Shown here: positions 8,676 to 17,687 of the stretch, in pieces | How positions within the stretch are numbered: the stretch's first letter is position 1 | How the letters are laid out: the number at the start of each line of letters is the position of its first letter | Assembly: GCF_000379485.1 (NCBI RefSeq) | Contig: NZ_KB902312.1 | Span: 124,277 to 188,276, forward strand | Source of the DNA: Wenxinia marina DSM 24838 | GTDB taxonomy: Bacteria; Pseudomonadota; Alphaproteobacteria; Rhodobacterales; Rhodobacteraceae | DNA: 64,000 nt | Direction: 5' to 3' | The notes under the pieces: generated by a model | Database searches by the model: none | Seen by the model: the letters and a program-made list of their open reading frames with translations, nothing else | Told to the model about the DNA's origin: nothing | Position numbers and translations under genes: made by a program

Positions 8676-9983
8676 ATGACGATGCTGCGCCTGGCCCTCG
8701 CCGGCCTCACCCTCGCCGGGGCGGCGGCGGCCGAGATCGCCGGCCTGCCGGCGCCGGTCACCGACGCCGCCTACCGCCCGGTCCGCGAGGACGAGGCGCG
8801 GCTGGGGCAGCTCCTGTTCTACGATCCGATCCTGTCGGGCGGCCGCGAGGTCGCCTGCGCCACCTGCCACCACCCCGCCTTCGGCACGTCGGACGGCCTG
8901 TCGCTGGGGATCGGGGACGGCGGGATCGGGCTGGGACCCGAGCGGGTGGCCGACCCGGACAACCCGCCGGAGGAGCGGGTGCCGCGGAACGCGCAGAGCC
9001 TGTGGAACCTCGGTGCGCTGGAATACGTGGCGATGTTCCACGATGGCCGGATCGAGGCGGACGCCAGCCGCCCCGGCGGCCTGCGCACCCCGATCGGCGG
9101 CGACATGGCGACCGGCTTCGCCTCGATCCTGTCGGCGCAGAGCATGTTCCCGGTCGTCTCGCCGGACGAGATGGCGGGGCACTATTCCGAGAACGAGATC
9201 GCGCAGGCGGTGCGCCGCGGCGTCGTGACCGGGCCGGACGGCGCCTGGGCGCTGATCTCGGCCCGCGTGGCGGCGGTGCCGGAATACGCGCGGCTGTTCG
9301 CGGAGGTCTATCCCGACCGCGGCGGCGAGATCGCCTTCACCGACATCTCGAACGCGCTCGCGGCCTTCATCGAGTTCGAGTTCCGGTCGGACACGGCGCC
9401 CTTCGACGCGTACCTGCGCGGCGAGGCGGACCTGCCGGCGGAGGCGGTGGCGGGTCTGGAACTGTTCTACGGCGAGACCGGCTGCGCGTCCTGCCATGCG
9501 GGCCCATTCCAGACAGACCACGGCTTCCACGCGATGGGCGCGCCGCAGATCGGGCCGGGCAAGCACGCGCGGTTCGAGAGCGACCACCGCGACGAGGGCC
9601 GGGCCGAGGTGACGGGCGACCCGGCGGACCGCTACGCCTTCCGCACGCCGAGCTTGCGCAACGTGACGCTGACCGCGCCCTACGGGCACGCCGGGGCGCA
9701 CCGGACGCTGGACGGGTTCCTCGCGTCCCATGGCCGGCCGGGCGCATGGGACCGGGCGGAGGCGGTGCTGCCGGCGCTGGCGGTGGAGGACTGGCTGGCG
9801 CTGGACGATCCGGCGGAAGGGGCGGCCATCGCCTCGGCCTCCGTCGCGGGGCCCGAACTGTCGGAGGCGGAGATCGCGGCGCTGGTGGCCTTCCTCGGGA
9901 CGCTGACGGACCCGGTGGCGGAGGCGGGACGGCTCGGCATCCCGGCGGAGGTGCCCTCCGGCCTGACGGTGCCCATGCCCTGA
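8676..9983 (+). CDS. Di-heme cytochrome c peroxidase / MauG-like protein
   Basis: 435 residues from the ATG at 8676 (GGGAGGA at 8661). An N-terminal signal peptide (MTMLRLALAGLTLAGAAAAE) is followed by two CxxCH heme c sites: CATCH at residues 61-65 and CASCH at residues 270-274. The motifs RVPRNAQSLWN, MFHDGRIE, YAFRTPSLRNVTLTAPYGHAG and FLGTLT are typical of the CcpA/MauG superfamily. It acts in the periplasm, reducing peroxide or oxidising a protein or small molecule. It is longer than classical CcpA. It converges on an FG-GAP/UnbV gene, which may be functionally linked. Confidence 0.93.
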   Translation: MTMLRLALAGLTLAGAAAAEIAGLPAPVTDAAYRPVREDEARLGQLLFYDPILSGGREVACATCHHPAFGTSDGLSLGIGDGGIGLGPERVADPDNPPEERVPRNAQSLWNLGALEYVAMFHDGRIEADASRPGGLRTPIGGDMATGFASILSAQSMFPVVSPDEMAGHYSENEIAQAVRRGVVTGPDGAWALISARVAAVPEYARLFAEVYPDRGGEIAFTDISNALAAFIEFEFRSDTAPFDAYLRGEADLPAEAVAGLELFYGETGCASCHAGPFQTDHGFHAMGAPQIGPGKHARFESDHRDEGRAEVTGDPADRYAFRTPSLRNVTLTAPYGHAGAHRTLDGFLASHGRPGAWDRAEAVLPALAVEDWLALDDPAEGAAIASASVAGPELSEAEIAALVAFLGTLTDPVAEAGRLGIPAEVPSGLTVPMP

Positions 9984-9990
9984 CCGGGGA

Positions 9991-10024
9991 CCGCCCTGCG
10001 GGCGGGTTCGGGGGCGCTGCCCCC
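9991..10024. terminator. Tandem GC hairpins between convergent genes
   Basis: CCGCCC-TGC-GGGCGG (9991-10005) and GGGGGC-GCT-GCCCCC (10010-10024), 7 bases after the peroxidase stop. There is no strong T-run. The place and strength suit a bidirectional terminator between the peroxidase gene and the opposing FG-GAP gene. Confidence 0.6.
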
Positions 10025-10046
10025 GTCCGCGCCTTCGCGCGGACTC

Positions 10047-10085
10047 CCCCGGGATATTTGTGGCTCGGTGTGAGGGGCAGGGGCG
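10047..10085 (+). repeat. GGGATATTT intergenic repeat, copy 1
   Basis: Reads CCCCCGGGATATTTGTGG then CTCGGTGTGAGGGGCAGGGG. Near-identical copies lie at 47109-47142 and 60969-61004, and a degenerate one at 10183-10216. It lies in a 302-base gene-free stretch (9984-10285) between convergent gene ends; apart from the hairpins and the two repeat copies I see nothing else there. Confidence 0.75.
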
Positions 10086-10182
10086 GTGCTTTTTGGTTCG
10101 GTCGCGCGGGCGGGTGCCGGGGACCTTGGCGCTCCGGGGGTCCAGCGCCTTTTCGGGTGCCGTCGCGCGGGCGGCGACCGGC

Positions 10183-10216
10183 GCTGGAGTATTTGTCTGC
10201 AAGATAGGAGCAGGGG
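10183..10216 (+). repeat. GGGATATTT intergenic repeat, degenerate copy
   Basis: Reads GCTGGAGTATTTGTCTGCAA then GATAGGAGCAGGGG. It shares the xGGxxTATTTxT core and the GAG-CAGGGG tail with the other copies, but is clearly diverged. It lies about 130 bases from copy 1. Confidence 0.45.
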
Positions 10217-10285
10217 TTGGCTCGCCCGCCGGACCCAGAAGCGCTCCGGCGATGCGGGGGCGGGCCTTTCGGCCCGAGGCGCGCG

Positions 10286-11770
10286 TCAGGGGTCGCGCGC
10301 GAGGTGGAGGACGGCGTCGCCGGCGGCCTCGGTCTCCGTCCGCGTACCGTCCGGCCAGTCGATGGTCACGCGCGCCTCCGTCGCGGGTCCGAGGCCGAAA
10401 TGGAGAGGCAAGGCCTCGCCTCCCGCGTGACCGCCGCCGACGGTCACCTCCTGGACCTGGCGGCCGGCCTCCGTCTCCACCGTCACCACGGCGCCGACGG
10501 CGCGGGCGTTGCCGCCGGGCTGGGAGAGATCGACGGCGAGCCAGTGGCCGGTGCGCTCGGTGACGTTGCGGTACAGCTCCATAGGCGCGCGGCGGTTCAC
10601 GACGACGAGGTCGAGGTCGCCGTCGCCGTCGAGGTCGGCGAGGGCGGCGCCGCGGCTGCGGGCGACGCTGGCGACGCCCGCCTCCAGCGCGGCCTGGACG
10701 AAGGTGCCGTCGGGGCGCTGCATCAGCAGGTCGTTCGGATCCTCCATCGCGTTCGTCGCCATCTGATCGACGTTGCCCTTGGCGATGAAGAGGTCGGGCC
10801 GGCCGTCGAGGTCGACGTCGCCGAACTCGGCGTGCCAGCCGGTGGAGGGGCGGCCGTCGTCGCCGAAATACGGGCGCTGGGCGGCGGTGCCCATCTCGTA
10901 GGACGCGTTCGCGTAGGTGCCGTCGGGCTGGGCGATCTGCAGCAGCTGGTCACCCATCGAGGTCAGCATCACCTCGGCCAGGCCGTCGCCGTCGAGGTCG
11001 CGGCTGGCGATGCCCATGCCCCACAGCATCGGGCCGTCCCAGCCGTCCGCCTGCGTCAGGAAACGCCGCTCGCCGATGTCCCACATCTGCTCGTGTCCCT
11101 CGCGCACGTAGTAGTGGCGGTCGTTCGACAGGCGCAGGGTCGGGCGGCCGCGGGCGTCGCGGGCGGCGAGGATGGAGAGGGCGCAGAAGCCGGGGGTCAG
11201 CGGCTCGGCCGCGTAGCCGTCGGCGGACGGGCGCAGGATGGCGTTGTCGTCGCAGGTGCCGAACGGGCCTTCGGGGTCGGCGCGGTCGACGTAGTTCCCG
11301 ACGGCGAGGACGGGGCGGCCGTCCTCCTCCCACCAGGCGGTGAAGGCGGTGGACCAGGCGTCGTCGGTGGGCAGGCCGAAGGAAGCGGTCGCGTCCTCGA
11401 ACGCGCAGCCGGGGCCGCCCTTCAGCACCACGTTCGCGCCGACGCGCAGGACGAACAGGTCGAGCCATCCGTCGGCGTCGAGGTCGAGGGGGTAGAGGCC
11501 GGTCGTCTCCGATATCTCGGGGAACGGCGCGGCCGAGAAGGCCATTTCGCCGTCGTTGTGCAGCAGGATCGCGGGCGCGGTGCCGCCGGCGGCGGCGATC
11601 TCGGGCTGGCCGTCGGCGTCGCAGTCGAAGACGGCCACCCCGCCGCCGACGAAATGCTCCCACCCGCCGGAATAGTCGTGCGGGGGCAGGGTTCCGGACA
11701 GGTCCTCGAACCGCGGCTGGGCGGTCGCGGGCAGGGCCGCGACAAGGGCGAGGGTGAGAAACGGACGCAT
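10286..11770 (-). CDS. Exported FG-GAP/VCBS repeat protein with C-terminal ASPIC/UnbV domain (CRTAC1-like)
   Basis: 494 residues from the ATG at 11770, which begins a signal peptide (MRPFLTLALVAALPATAQ). Five calcium-loop-like FG-GAP motifs are visible: FDCDADGQPEI, LDLDADGWLDLF, RDLDGDGLAEV, DVDLDGRPDLF and LADLDGDGDLDLV, which suggest an integrin-like beta-propeller. The last about 90 residues (GHWLAVDLSQPGGNARAVGA, then VTIDWPDGT) form an ASPIC/UnbV domain. An upstream in-frame start is possible but would place arginine- and proline-rich sequence before the signal peptide. Its function is unknown; secretion or surface binding is likely. Confidence 0.9.
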   Translation of the reverse strand: MRPFLTLALVAALPATAQPRFEDLSGTLPPHDYSGGWEHFVGGGVAVFDCDADGQPEIAAAGGTAPAILLHNDGEMAFSAAPFPEISETTGLYPLDLDADGWLDLFVLRVGANVVLKGGPGCAFEDATASFGLPTDDAWSTAFTAWWEEDGRPVLAVGNYVDRADPEGPFGTCDDNAILRPSADGYAAEPLTPGFCALSILAARDARGRPTLRLSNDRHYYVREGHEQMWDIGERRFLTQADGWDGPMLWGMGIASRDLDGDGLAEVMLTSMGDQLLQIAQPDGTYANASYEMGTAAQRPYFGDDGRPSTGWHAEFGDVDLDGRPDLFIAKGNVDQMATNAMEDPNDLLMQRPDGTFVQAALEAGVASVARSRGAALADLDGDGDLDLVVVNRRAPMELYRNVTERTGHWLAVDLSQPGGNARAVGAVVTVETEAGRQVQEVTVGGGHAGGEALPLHFGLGPATEARVTIDWPDGTRTETEAAGDAVLHLARDP

Positions 11771-11876
11771 CGGGCAACAGCCTTCCTGGGACGGCGCGGC
11801 GCACAGTGCCGCGGGCCGGGCGCGGCGCGCAAGAGGCCTTGGAGTCGGGCGTCGGGGTGCGATCAAGCCTCTTGGC

Positions 11877-11888
11877 GTTAGCGCTCAC
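11877..11888. promoter_or_regulatory. LacI-type operator candidate upstream of xylF
   Basis: GTTAGCGCTCAC is a 12-bp palindrome with one mismatched pair, centred on CG as in LacI-family operators. It overlaps the spacer of a weak promoter (TTGGCG 11872-11877, TAAGAC 11894-11899). It lies 78 bases before the xylF start. A closely related site (GTTAGCGCAAAC) precedes pfkB at 49682. Confidence 0.6.
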
Positions 11889-11965
11889 GATGCTAAGACT
11901 CCCCCGCGGGCGACAGCCCGACCCCGCCCGCAGAGGCGGGGGGAGGAAGACCCAGGGAGAACCAC

Positions 11966-13000
11966 ATGCTTCGCAGAACATTCCTGGCCGCCGCTCTCGC
12001 GACGGTCAGCACCACCACCCTCGTCGCGGCCCAGGACGGCCTGACCGTCGGCGTCAGCTGGTCCAACTTCCAGGAAGAGCGCTGGAAGACGGACGAGGCG
12101 GCGATCGTCGAGGCGCTCGAGGCGGCCGGCGCGACCTACGTGTCGACCGACGCGCAGTCCTCGGCCTCCAAGCAGCTGAGCGACATCGAGAGCCTGATCG
12201 CCCAGGGCGTCGACGCCCTCATCATCCTCGCCCAGGACAGCCAGGCCATCGGCCCGGCGATCGACGCCGCCGCCGCCGAGGGCATCCCGGTGGTCGGCTA
12301 CGACCGCCTGATCGAGGACCCGCGCGCCTTCTACCTGACCTTCGACAACGTCGAGGTCGGCCGGATGCAGGCCCGCGCCGTGCTCGAGGCCGCGCCGGAA
12401 GGCAACTACGTGATGATCAAGGGCTCGCCCACCGACCCGAACGCGGACTTCCTCCGCGGCGGGCAACAGGAAGTGCTGCAGGAGGCGATCGACAGCGGCG
12501 CCATCACCATCGTGGGCGAGGCCTACACCGACGGCTGGCTGCCGGCGAACGCCCAGCGGAACATGGAGCAGATCCTGACCGCTCAGGACAACGCCGTGGA
12601 CGCGGTCGTCGCCTCGAACGACGGCACCGCGGGCGGCGTCGTCGCCGCGCTGACCGCGCAGGGCATGGAAGGCATCCCGGTCTCGGGCCAGGACGGCGAC
12701 CACGCCGCGCTGAACCGCGTCGCGATGGGCACCCAGACCGTCAGCGTCTGGAAGGACGCCCGCGAACTCGGCCGGCGCGCCGGCGAGATCGCGGTGGAGC
12801 TGGCCGGCGGCACCGAAATGTCCGCCATCGAAGGCGCAGAGGAGTGGACGTCGCCCGGCGGCACCACGCTGTGGGCGCAGTTCCTGGCGCCGATTCCGGT
12901 CACGGCCGAGAACCTGACCACCGTCACCGACGCCGGCTGGATCGACGTCGAGACGCTGTGCCAGGGCGTCACCGACGGCCCGGCGCCCTGCAATCAGTAA
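11966..13000 (+). CDS. xylF: D-xylose ABC transporter substrate-binding protein XylF
   Basis: 344 residues with a signal peptide (MLRRTFLAAALATVSTTTLV, then AAQ). The pattern LTVGVSWSNFQEERWKTDEA, STDAQSSASKQLSDIESLI, VVGYDRLIEDP and TFDNVEVGRMQA follows XylF closely, including the ERW near the N-terminus and the YDR segment of the binding cleft. AGGGAGA precedes the ATG. It is followed by a strong stem-loop, then by permease and ATPase genes, giving a standard xylFHG operon. There is no xylA or xylB next to it, so xylose metabolism is encoded elsewhere, or by an oxidative route. Confidence 0.9.
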   Translation: MLRRTFLAAALATVSTTTLVAAQDGLTVGVSWSNFQEERWKTDEAAIVEALEAAGATYVSTDAQSSASKQLSDIESLIAQGVDALIILAQDSQAIGPAIDAAAAEGIPVVGYDRLIEDPRAFYLTFDNVEVGRMQARAVLEAAPEGNYVMIKGSPTDPNADFLRGGQQEVLQEAIDSGAITIVGEAYTDGWLPANAQRNMEQILTAQDNAVDAVVASNDGTAGGVVAALTAQGMEGIPVSGQDGDHAALNRVAMGTQTVSVWKDARELGRRAGEIAVELAGGTEMSAIEGAEEWTSPGGTTLWAQFLAPIPVTAENLTTVTDAGWIDVETLCQGVTDGPAPCNQ

Positions 13001-13033
13001 GGGCGGGCGCTCCGCGCGCTTGACAAGACGGGG

Positions 13034-13057
13034 CGGGGCAGCCGAAAGGCTGCCCCG
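13034..13057 (+). promoter_or_regulatory. Intercistronic stem-loop between xylF and xylH
   Basis: A perfect 10-bp stem, CGGGGCAGCC (13034-13043) and GGCTGCCCCG (13048-13057), capped by a GAAA tetraloop and followed by TTC. It looks like an attenuating terminator or RNA stabiliser that lets xylF be expressed above xylHG. Confidence 0.8.
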
Positions 13058-13084
13058 TTCATCCACCGGGGGAGGGGCAGGGAC

Positions 13085-14532
13085 ATGACGGATACATCGA
13101 CCGAAGACGCCGCGACCCGCCCGGCACCGCCGCCCGGCGCGCCGCGCCGCGGCTTCTTCCAGAGCCTCGAGATCGACGTCCGTCTCCTCGGCATGATCGC
13201 CGCGTTCGTCCTGATCGCGCTGGCCTTCAACTACTCGACCGGCGGGCGCTTCCTGACGCCGCGCAACGTGTTCAACCTGACGATCCAGACGGTCAGCGTC
13301 GCCATCATGGCGACCGGCATGGTCTTCGTGATCGTCACCCGCCACATCGACCTCGCCGTCGGCGCCCTTCTCGCCACCTGCTCCGCCGTGATGGCGATGA
13401 TGCAGACGCGCTGGGCGCTGGAGCTGTTCGACCTGTCGCTGGGCGACCCGATGCTGGCCTGGATCGCGATCGCCGCGGGCGTCGTGGTCGGCGGCGTGAT
13501 CGGCGCCTTCCAGGGCTGGCTGATCGGATACCTCACCATTCCCGCCTTCATCGTGACGCTGGGCGGCCTGCTGATCTGGCGCAACGTCGGCTGGTACCTG
13601 ACGAACGGCCAGACCATCGGCCCGCTGAACGACACGTTCCAGCTGTTCGGCGGCATCAACGGCACCCTCGGCGTGACGTGGAGCTGGGTCGTCGGCCTGA
13701 TCGCCGCCGCCCTGACGCTGCTGATCCTGTGGAACGCGCGCCGGACCAAGGTCGCCCACGGCTTTCCGGTGAAGCCGATGTGGGCCGAGGCCGTCGTCGC
13801 CGGCCTGATCGTCGTCGGCATCCTCGGTCTCGTGGCGATGCTGAACGCCTACGAGGTGCCCGAGCGGGTGCTGGAGCGGGATTTCGCGGCTCGCGGCCTC
13901 GAGGTGCCGGAGGGGTACACCGCCGGCTACGGGCTGCCCTACTCGGTCCTGCTGCTGATCGCGGTGGCCATCGTGATGACGGTGGTCGCGCAGCGCACGC
14001 GCCTCGGGCGCTACATCTTCGCCACCGGCGGCAACCCCGACGCGGCCGAGCTGTCGGGGATCAACACCCGCCTGCTGACCGTGAAGGTCTTCGCGATCAT
14101 GGGTGTCCTCGTCGCGCTCGCCGCCGTGGTGGCGTCGGCCCGCCTGACCAACCACACCAACGACATCGGCACGCTGGACGAGCTGCGGGTGATCGCCGCG
14201 GCGGTCATCGGCGGCACCGCGCTGTCGGGCGGGATCGGCACCATCTACGGTGCCATCCTAGGCGCGCTCATCATGCAGTCGCTGCAATCGGGGATGGCGA
14301 TGGTCGGCGTCGACGCGCCGTTCCAGAACATCGTCGTCGGCGCGGTCCTCGTGAACGCCGTGATGATCGACATCGCCTACCGGACCGAAGCGATCCGCTT
14401 CCTCGCCGGCCTCGTCATCGTGGCCGAGGTGACGCTGATCCTGTGGGCCTTCTACACGCCGATCTGGGCGCTGCTGTTCCTGGGGATCGCGGGCGGCGCG
14501 CTCGTCCTTGCCCGCATGCGGAGGATCGTCTG

Positions 14533-14533
<1 letters not shown>
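13085..14533 (+). CDS. xylH: Xylose ABC transporter permease XylH
   Basis: 482 residues, longer than the roughly 390 of E. coli XylH because of an N-terminal tail and an extra region around residues 235-300 (containing NAYEVPERVLERDFAARGLE). The core has RHIDLAVGALLATCSAVMAM, LGGLLIWRNVGWYLTNGQTI and GTALSGGIGTIYGAILGAL, typical of xylose permeases. GGGGAGGGGCAGGGAC precedes the ATG. Its stop overlaps the xylG start (TGATG), so the two are translationally coupled. Confidence 0.9.
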
Positions 14534-15285
<752 letters not shown>

Positions 15286-15308
15286 GGCCGGCCTTCTGCT
15301 TCCATACC

Positions 15309-15336
15309 TTGACAGGCGATATCTATCGCCTCTCAT
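15309..15336 (+). promoter_or_regulatory. Promoter with perfect palindromic operator before the MalK-like gene
   Basis: A consensus -35 TTGACA (15309-15314) is followed immediately by GGCGATA-TC-TATCGCC (15315-15330), a perfect inverted repeat, then a weak -10 TCTCAT (15331-15336, 16-base spacer). A repressor bound here would block the promoter. Related half-sites lie in the arabinoside operon upstream regions (19950-19959, 19987-19996, 22582-22593), so the same regulator may control both. Confidence 0.65.
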
Positions 15337-15363
15337 GGTGGCGAACGGGAGGAGGAGGAAACG

Positions 15364-16437
15364 ATGGCCGAAATCGTCTTGGACCGGGTCAGCAAGAGCT
15401 TCGGCTCGGTCTCGGTGATCGACAACGTCTCGCTGGAGGTCGCGGAGCGGGAGTTCGTGGTCTTCCTCGGCCCCTCCGGCTCGGGCAAGTCGACGCTGCT
15501 GCGGATGATCGCCGGGCTCGAGAGCATCGATTCGGGCACGCTCACCATCGGCGGCAAGAGGTGCGAGCATCTGCCGCCCGGCCAGCGCGGCGTGGCGATG
15601 GTGTTCCAGAACTACGCCCTCTACCCGCACATGTCGGTGCGCGAGAACATGGCCTTCGGCCTGCGCAACGTCGGCATCGAGCGGGGCGAGATCGACCGCC
15701 GCGTCGCCGAGGCGGGCCGCGTGCTGGAGATGGAGGAGCTGCTGGACCGCAAGCCGGCGCAGCTGTCCGGGGGCCAGCGCCAGCGGGTCGCCATCGGCCG
15801 CGCCATCGTGAAGGAGCCGCAGGCGTTCCTGTTCGACGAGCCGCTGTCGAACCTCGACGCTGCGCTGCGGGTCCGGACGCGGGTGGAGCTGGCGCGGCTG
15901 CACCAGCGGATCGCCGCGACGATGATCTACGTCACCCACGACCAGACCGAGGCGATGACCCTCGCCGACCGGATCGTCGTGCTGAACGACCGCCGGATCG
16001 AGCAGGTCGGCCGGCCGATGGACGTCTACAACCGCCCCGCCTCGCGCTTCGTCGCCGGCTTCGTCGGCTCGCCGGGGATGAACATCCTGCCGGCGATGAT
16101 CGAGGAGGGCGGGGTGAAGCTGGCGGACGGCGGCCGGCTGGCCGTGCCGCACGGGTCGGCGCCGCGCAGCATCTCGGAGTTCGGCATCCGGCCCGAGGCG
16201 GTGGAGGTCGTGTCGCCCGAAGGGGCGGATGTCGTCGCCGAGGCCGAGGTGGTGGAGCGTCTGGGAGAGCGGACGCTGGTCTACTGCCGGCTGGAGGGCG
16301 GCGGTCGGCTGATCGCGCAGACCGGCGGCGACACCGAGCTGCGGGCCGGCGACCGGGTCGGCCTGCGGTTCGACACGATCGGCGCGCACGTGTTCGACAC
16401 GGAAGGGCGGGCGTTCCACTTGGGCGAGGCGGCGTAG
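15364..16437 (+). CDS. Carbohydrate ABC transporter ATP-binding protein (MalK/UgpC/MsmX type)
   Basis: 357 residues. The nucleotide-binding domain has Walker [10 protein letters not shown], signature LSGGQRQRVAIGRAI, Walker B AFLFDEPLSNLDA and VTHDQTEAMTLADRI. The C-terminal third (about residues 240-357, with FGIRPEAVEVV and TGGDTELRAGDRVGLRFD) is the MalK-type regulatory OB/TOBE domain. The ribosome site GGGAGGAGGAGG is strong. It faces the arabinoside permease genes tail to tail and is the only CUT1-type ATPase here, so it probably powers them although it sits on the other strand. Confidence 0.93.
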   Translation: MAEIVLDRVSKSFGSVSVIDNVSLEVAEREFVVFLGPSGSGKSTLLRMIAGLESIDSGTLTIGGKRCEHLPPGQRGVAMVFQNYALYPHMSVRENMAFGLRNVGIERGEIDRRVAEAGRVLEMEELLDRKPAQLSGGQRQRVAIGRAIVKEPQAFLFDEPLSNLDAALRVRTRVELARLHQRIAATMIYVTHDQTEAMTLADRIVVLNDRRIEQVGRPMDVYNRPASRFVAGFVGSPGMNILPAMIEEGGVKLADGGRLAVPHGSAPRSISEFGIRPEAVEVVSPEGADVVAEAEVVERLGERTLVYCRLEGGGRLIAQTGGDTELRAGDRVGLRFDTIGAHVFDTEGRAFHLGEAA

Positions 16438-16451
16438 GCGGCACGGGCGAT

Positions 16452-16507
16452 GTAGGGTGGGTGAAACCCACCAAGCGGACGCCCGCGGTGGGTTTCACCC
16501 ATCCTAC
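16452..16507. repeat. Inverted GTGGGTTTCACCC element, copy 1 (paired arms)
   Basis: Two 21-base arms (16452-16472 beginning GTAGGGTGGGTGAAAC, and 16487-16507, its reverse complement with one mismatch) around a 14-base loop. It lies 15 bases after the MalK-like stop and may act as a terminator. Other copies: 50002-50022 (one arm), 52020-52075 (both arms) and 63557-63576 (variant arm). Confidence 0.8.
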
Positions 16508-16558
16508 AAGCCGCGGAGCCGCTGATTTCCCTTATCGAGACGGTGGGAGCTACTCCCG

Positions 16559-16718
16559 CCCGGAATCAGCCGCGCAAGCGGCCCGGGCAGCGTCTGGCCG
16601 CCCCCCGGCCAGACGCTTCCTCGCCACCTGCGCGACGAAAGAGGTCGTGCGGGAGCCGCACCATAAAGCGCTGACCATCGCCGTCGGAGCGTCTGCCCGC
16701 GGCCAGACGCCGCCCTCC
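16559..16718. repeat. About 160-bp intergenic repeat, copy 1
   Basis: Closely matches 49799-49957, with a long identical core (GGCCAGACGCTTCCTCGCCA and flanks at about 16597-16632). It includes the inverted segments GTCTGGCCG and CGGCCAGAC. With the inverted GTGGGTTTCACCC element it fills most of the 383-base gene-free stretch 16438-16820. Short reading frames inside it (in both copies on the minus strand) have no ribosome site and I do not treat them as genes. Confidence 0.75.
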
Positions 16719-16820
16719 GTCGCGTGGGTGATCCGGGAGCCGGGTCGGTCTGGGCCCCCGGCTTGCGCCGAGGGCGTTCGGCGCTGAGGACGCTCCACTG
16801 GAGCGTCCTCCGGGCGCGCC

Positions 16821-17687
16821 TCACCCCTTGATGCCCGCCGACAGCGTGATCGCCTGCGTCACCCGGCGCTGGAACAGCAGGTAGGCCAGCGCGACCGGCA
16901 GGCCGGCCAGCACCGCCGCCGACATCTGCCGGGCGTAGTAGACGCCGAACGCGTCGTTCACCTGCGTGATGCCGACGGTGATCGTCATCTCCTCGGTCCG
17001 GGTCACGGCGAGGAAGGGCCACAGGAACGCGTTCCAGGCCCAGATGAAGGTGACGATGCACAGCGCGGTCGTCACGCCCCAGTTCATCGGGATGTAGACC
17101 CGTGTCAGGATCTGCCACTCGCTGGCATTGTCCATCACCGCCGCCTCGCGGAAGTCCCGCGGCACCTGGTCGAAGAACTGCTTGTAGACGATGATCACGA
17201 CGGGGTGGATCAGCTGGGGCAGGATGATCCCGGCCCAGGTGTTGAGAAGGCCCATCCCGGCGATCAGCGTGAAGTGGTTGATGATGAGGACCTGCGTCGG
17301 GACCATGAAGCTCGCCAGGATCAGCCACCACAGCGGCCGGCGTCCCGGAAACCGCAGCTGGCTGATCGCGTAGCCGCACAGCAGCGACGACGATACCGTC
17401 AGCACCATCACCCCGATCGCCGTGGCGATGGAATTGAGGTACCAGCGGCCGATCTGCGTCTCGAACAGCGCGAAGACGTAGTGCTGGAAGGTCAGCGTGT
17501 CGGGCCACAGCTCGACGTAGGGGCGCACCACCTCGTTCTCGGGCTTCAGGGACGAGATGATGCCCCAGTAGATCGGGAACGCCCAGATGATCGCGGCGAC
17601 CACCGTGAGCACGGTGACGATCGCCCCCGCGACGTTGAGGCGGCGGACGGTGGTCGGGCTGGACAGCCTCTCGGCCACGGCGGTCAT
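16821..17687 (-). CDS. Carbohydrate ABC transporter permease (MalG type)
   Basis: 288 residues from the ATG at 17687, which overlaps the stop of the upstream permease (ATGA), so the pair is translationally coupled. Six membrane segments; the EAA loop reads DFREAAVMDNASEWQILTRV, near residue 190, typical of CUT1 family inner membrane components. It ends the minus-strand arabinoside operon and meets the MalK-like gene tail to tail. It forms a heterodimer with the upstream MalF-type permease. Confidence 0.93.
   Translation of the reverse strand: MTAVAERLSSPTTVRRLNVAGAIVTVLTVVAAIIWAFPIYWGIISSLKPENEVVRPYVELWPDTLTFQHYVFALFETQIGRWYLNSIATAIGVMVLTVSSSLLCGYAISQLRFPGRRPLWWLILASFMVPTQVLIINHFTLIAGMGLLNTWAGIILPQLIHPVVIIVYKQFFDQVPRDFREAAVMDNASEWQILTRVYIPMNWGVTTALCIVTFIWAWNAFLWPFLAVTRTEEMTITVGITQVNDAFGVYYARQMSAAVLAGLPVALAYLLFQRRVTQAITLSAGIKG

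Noticed and set aside
16504-16820. Short minus-strand reading frames in the 160-bp repeat copies, with a shared RKRLAGGRPDAARAA-like peptide
   Set aside because: The similarity follows from the DNA repeat itself. Frames differ outside the repeat and there is no ribosome site.
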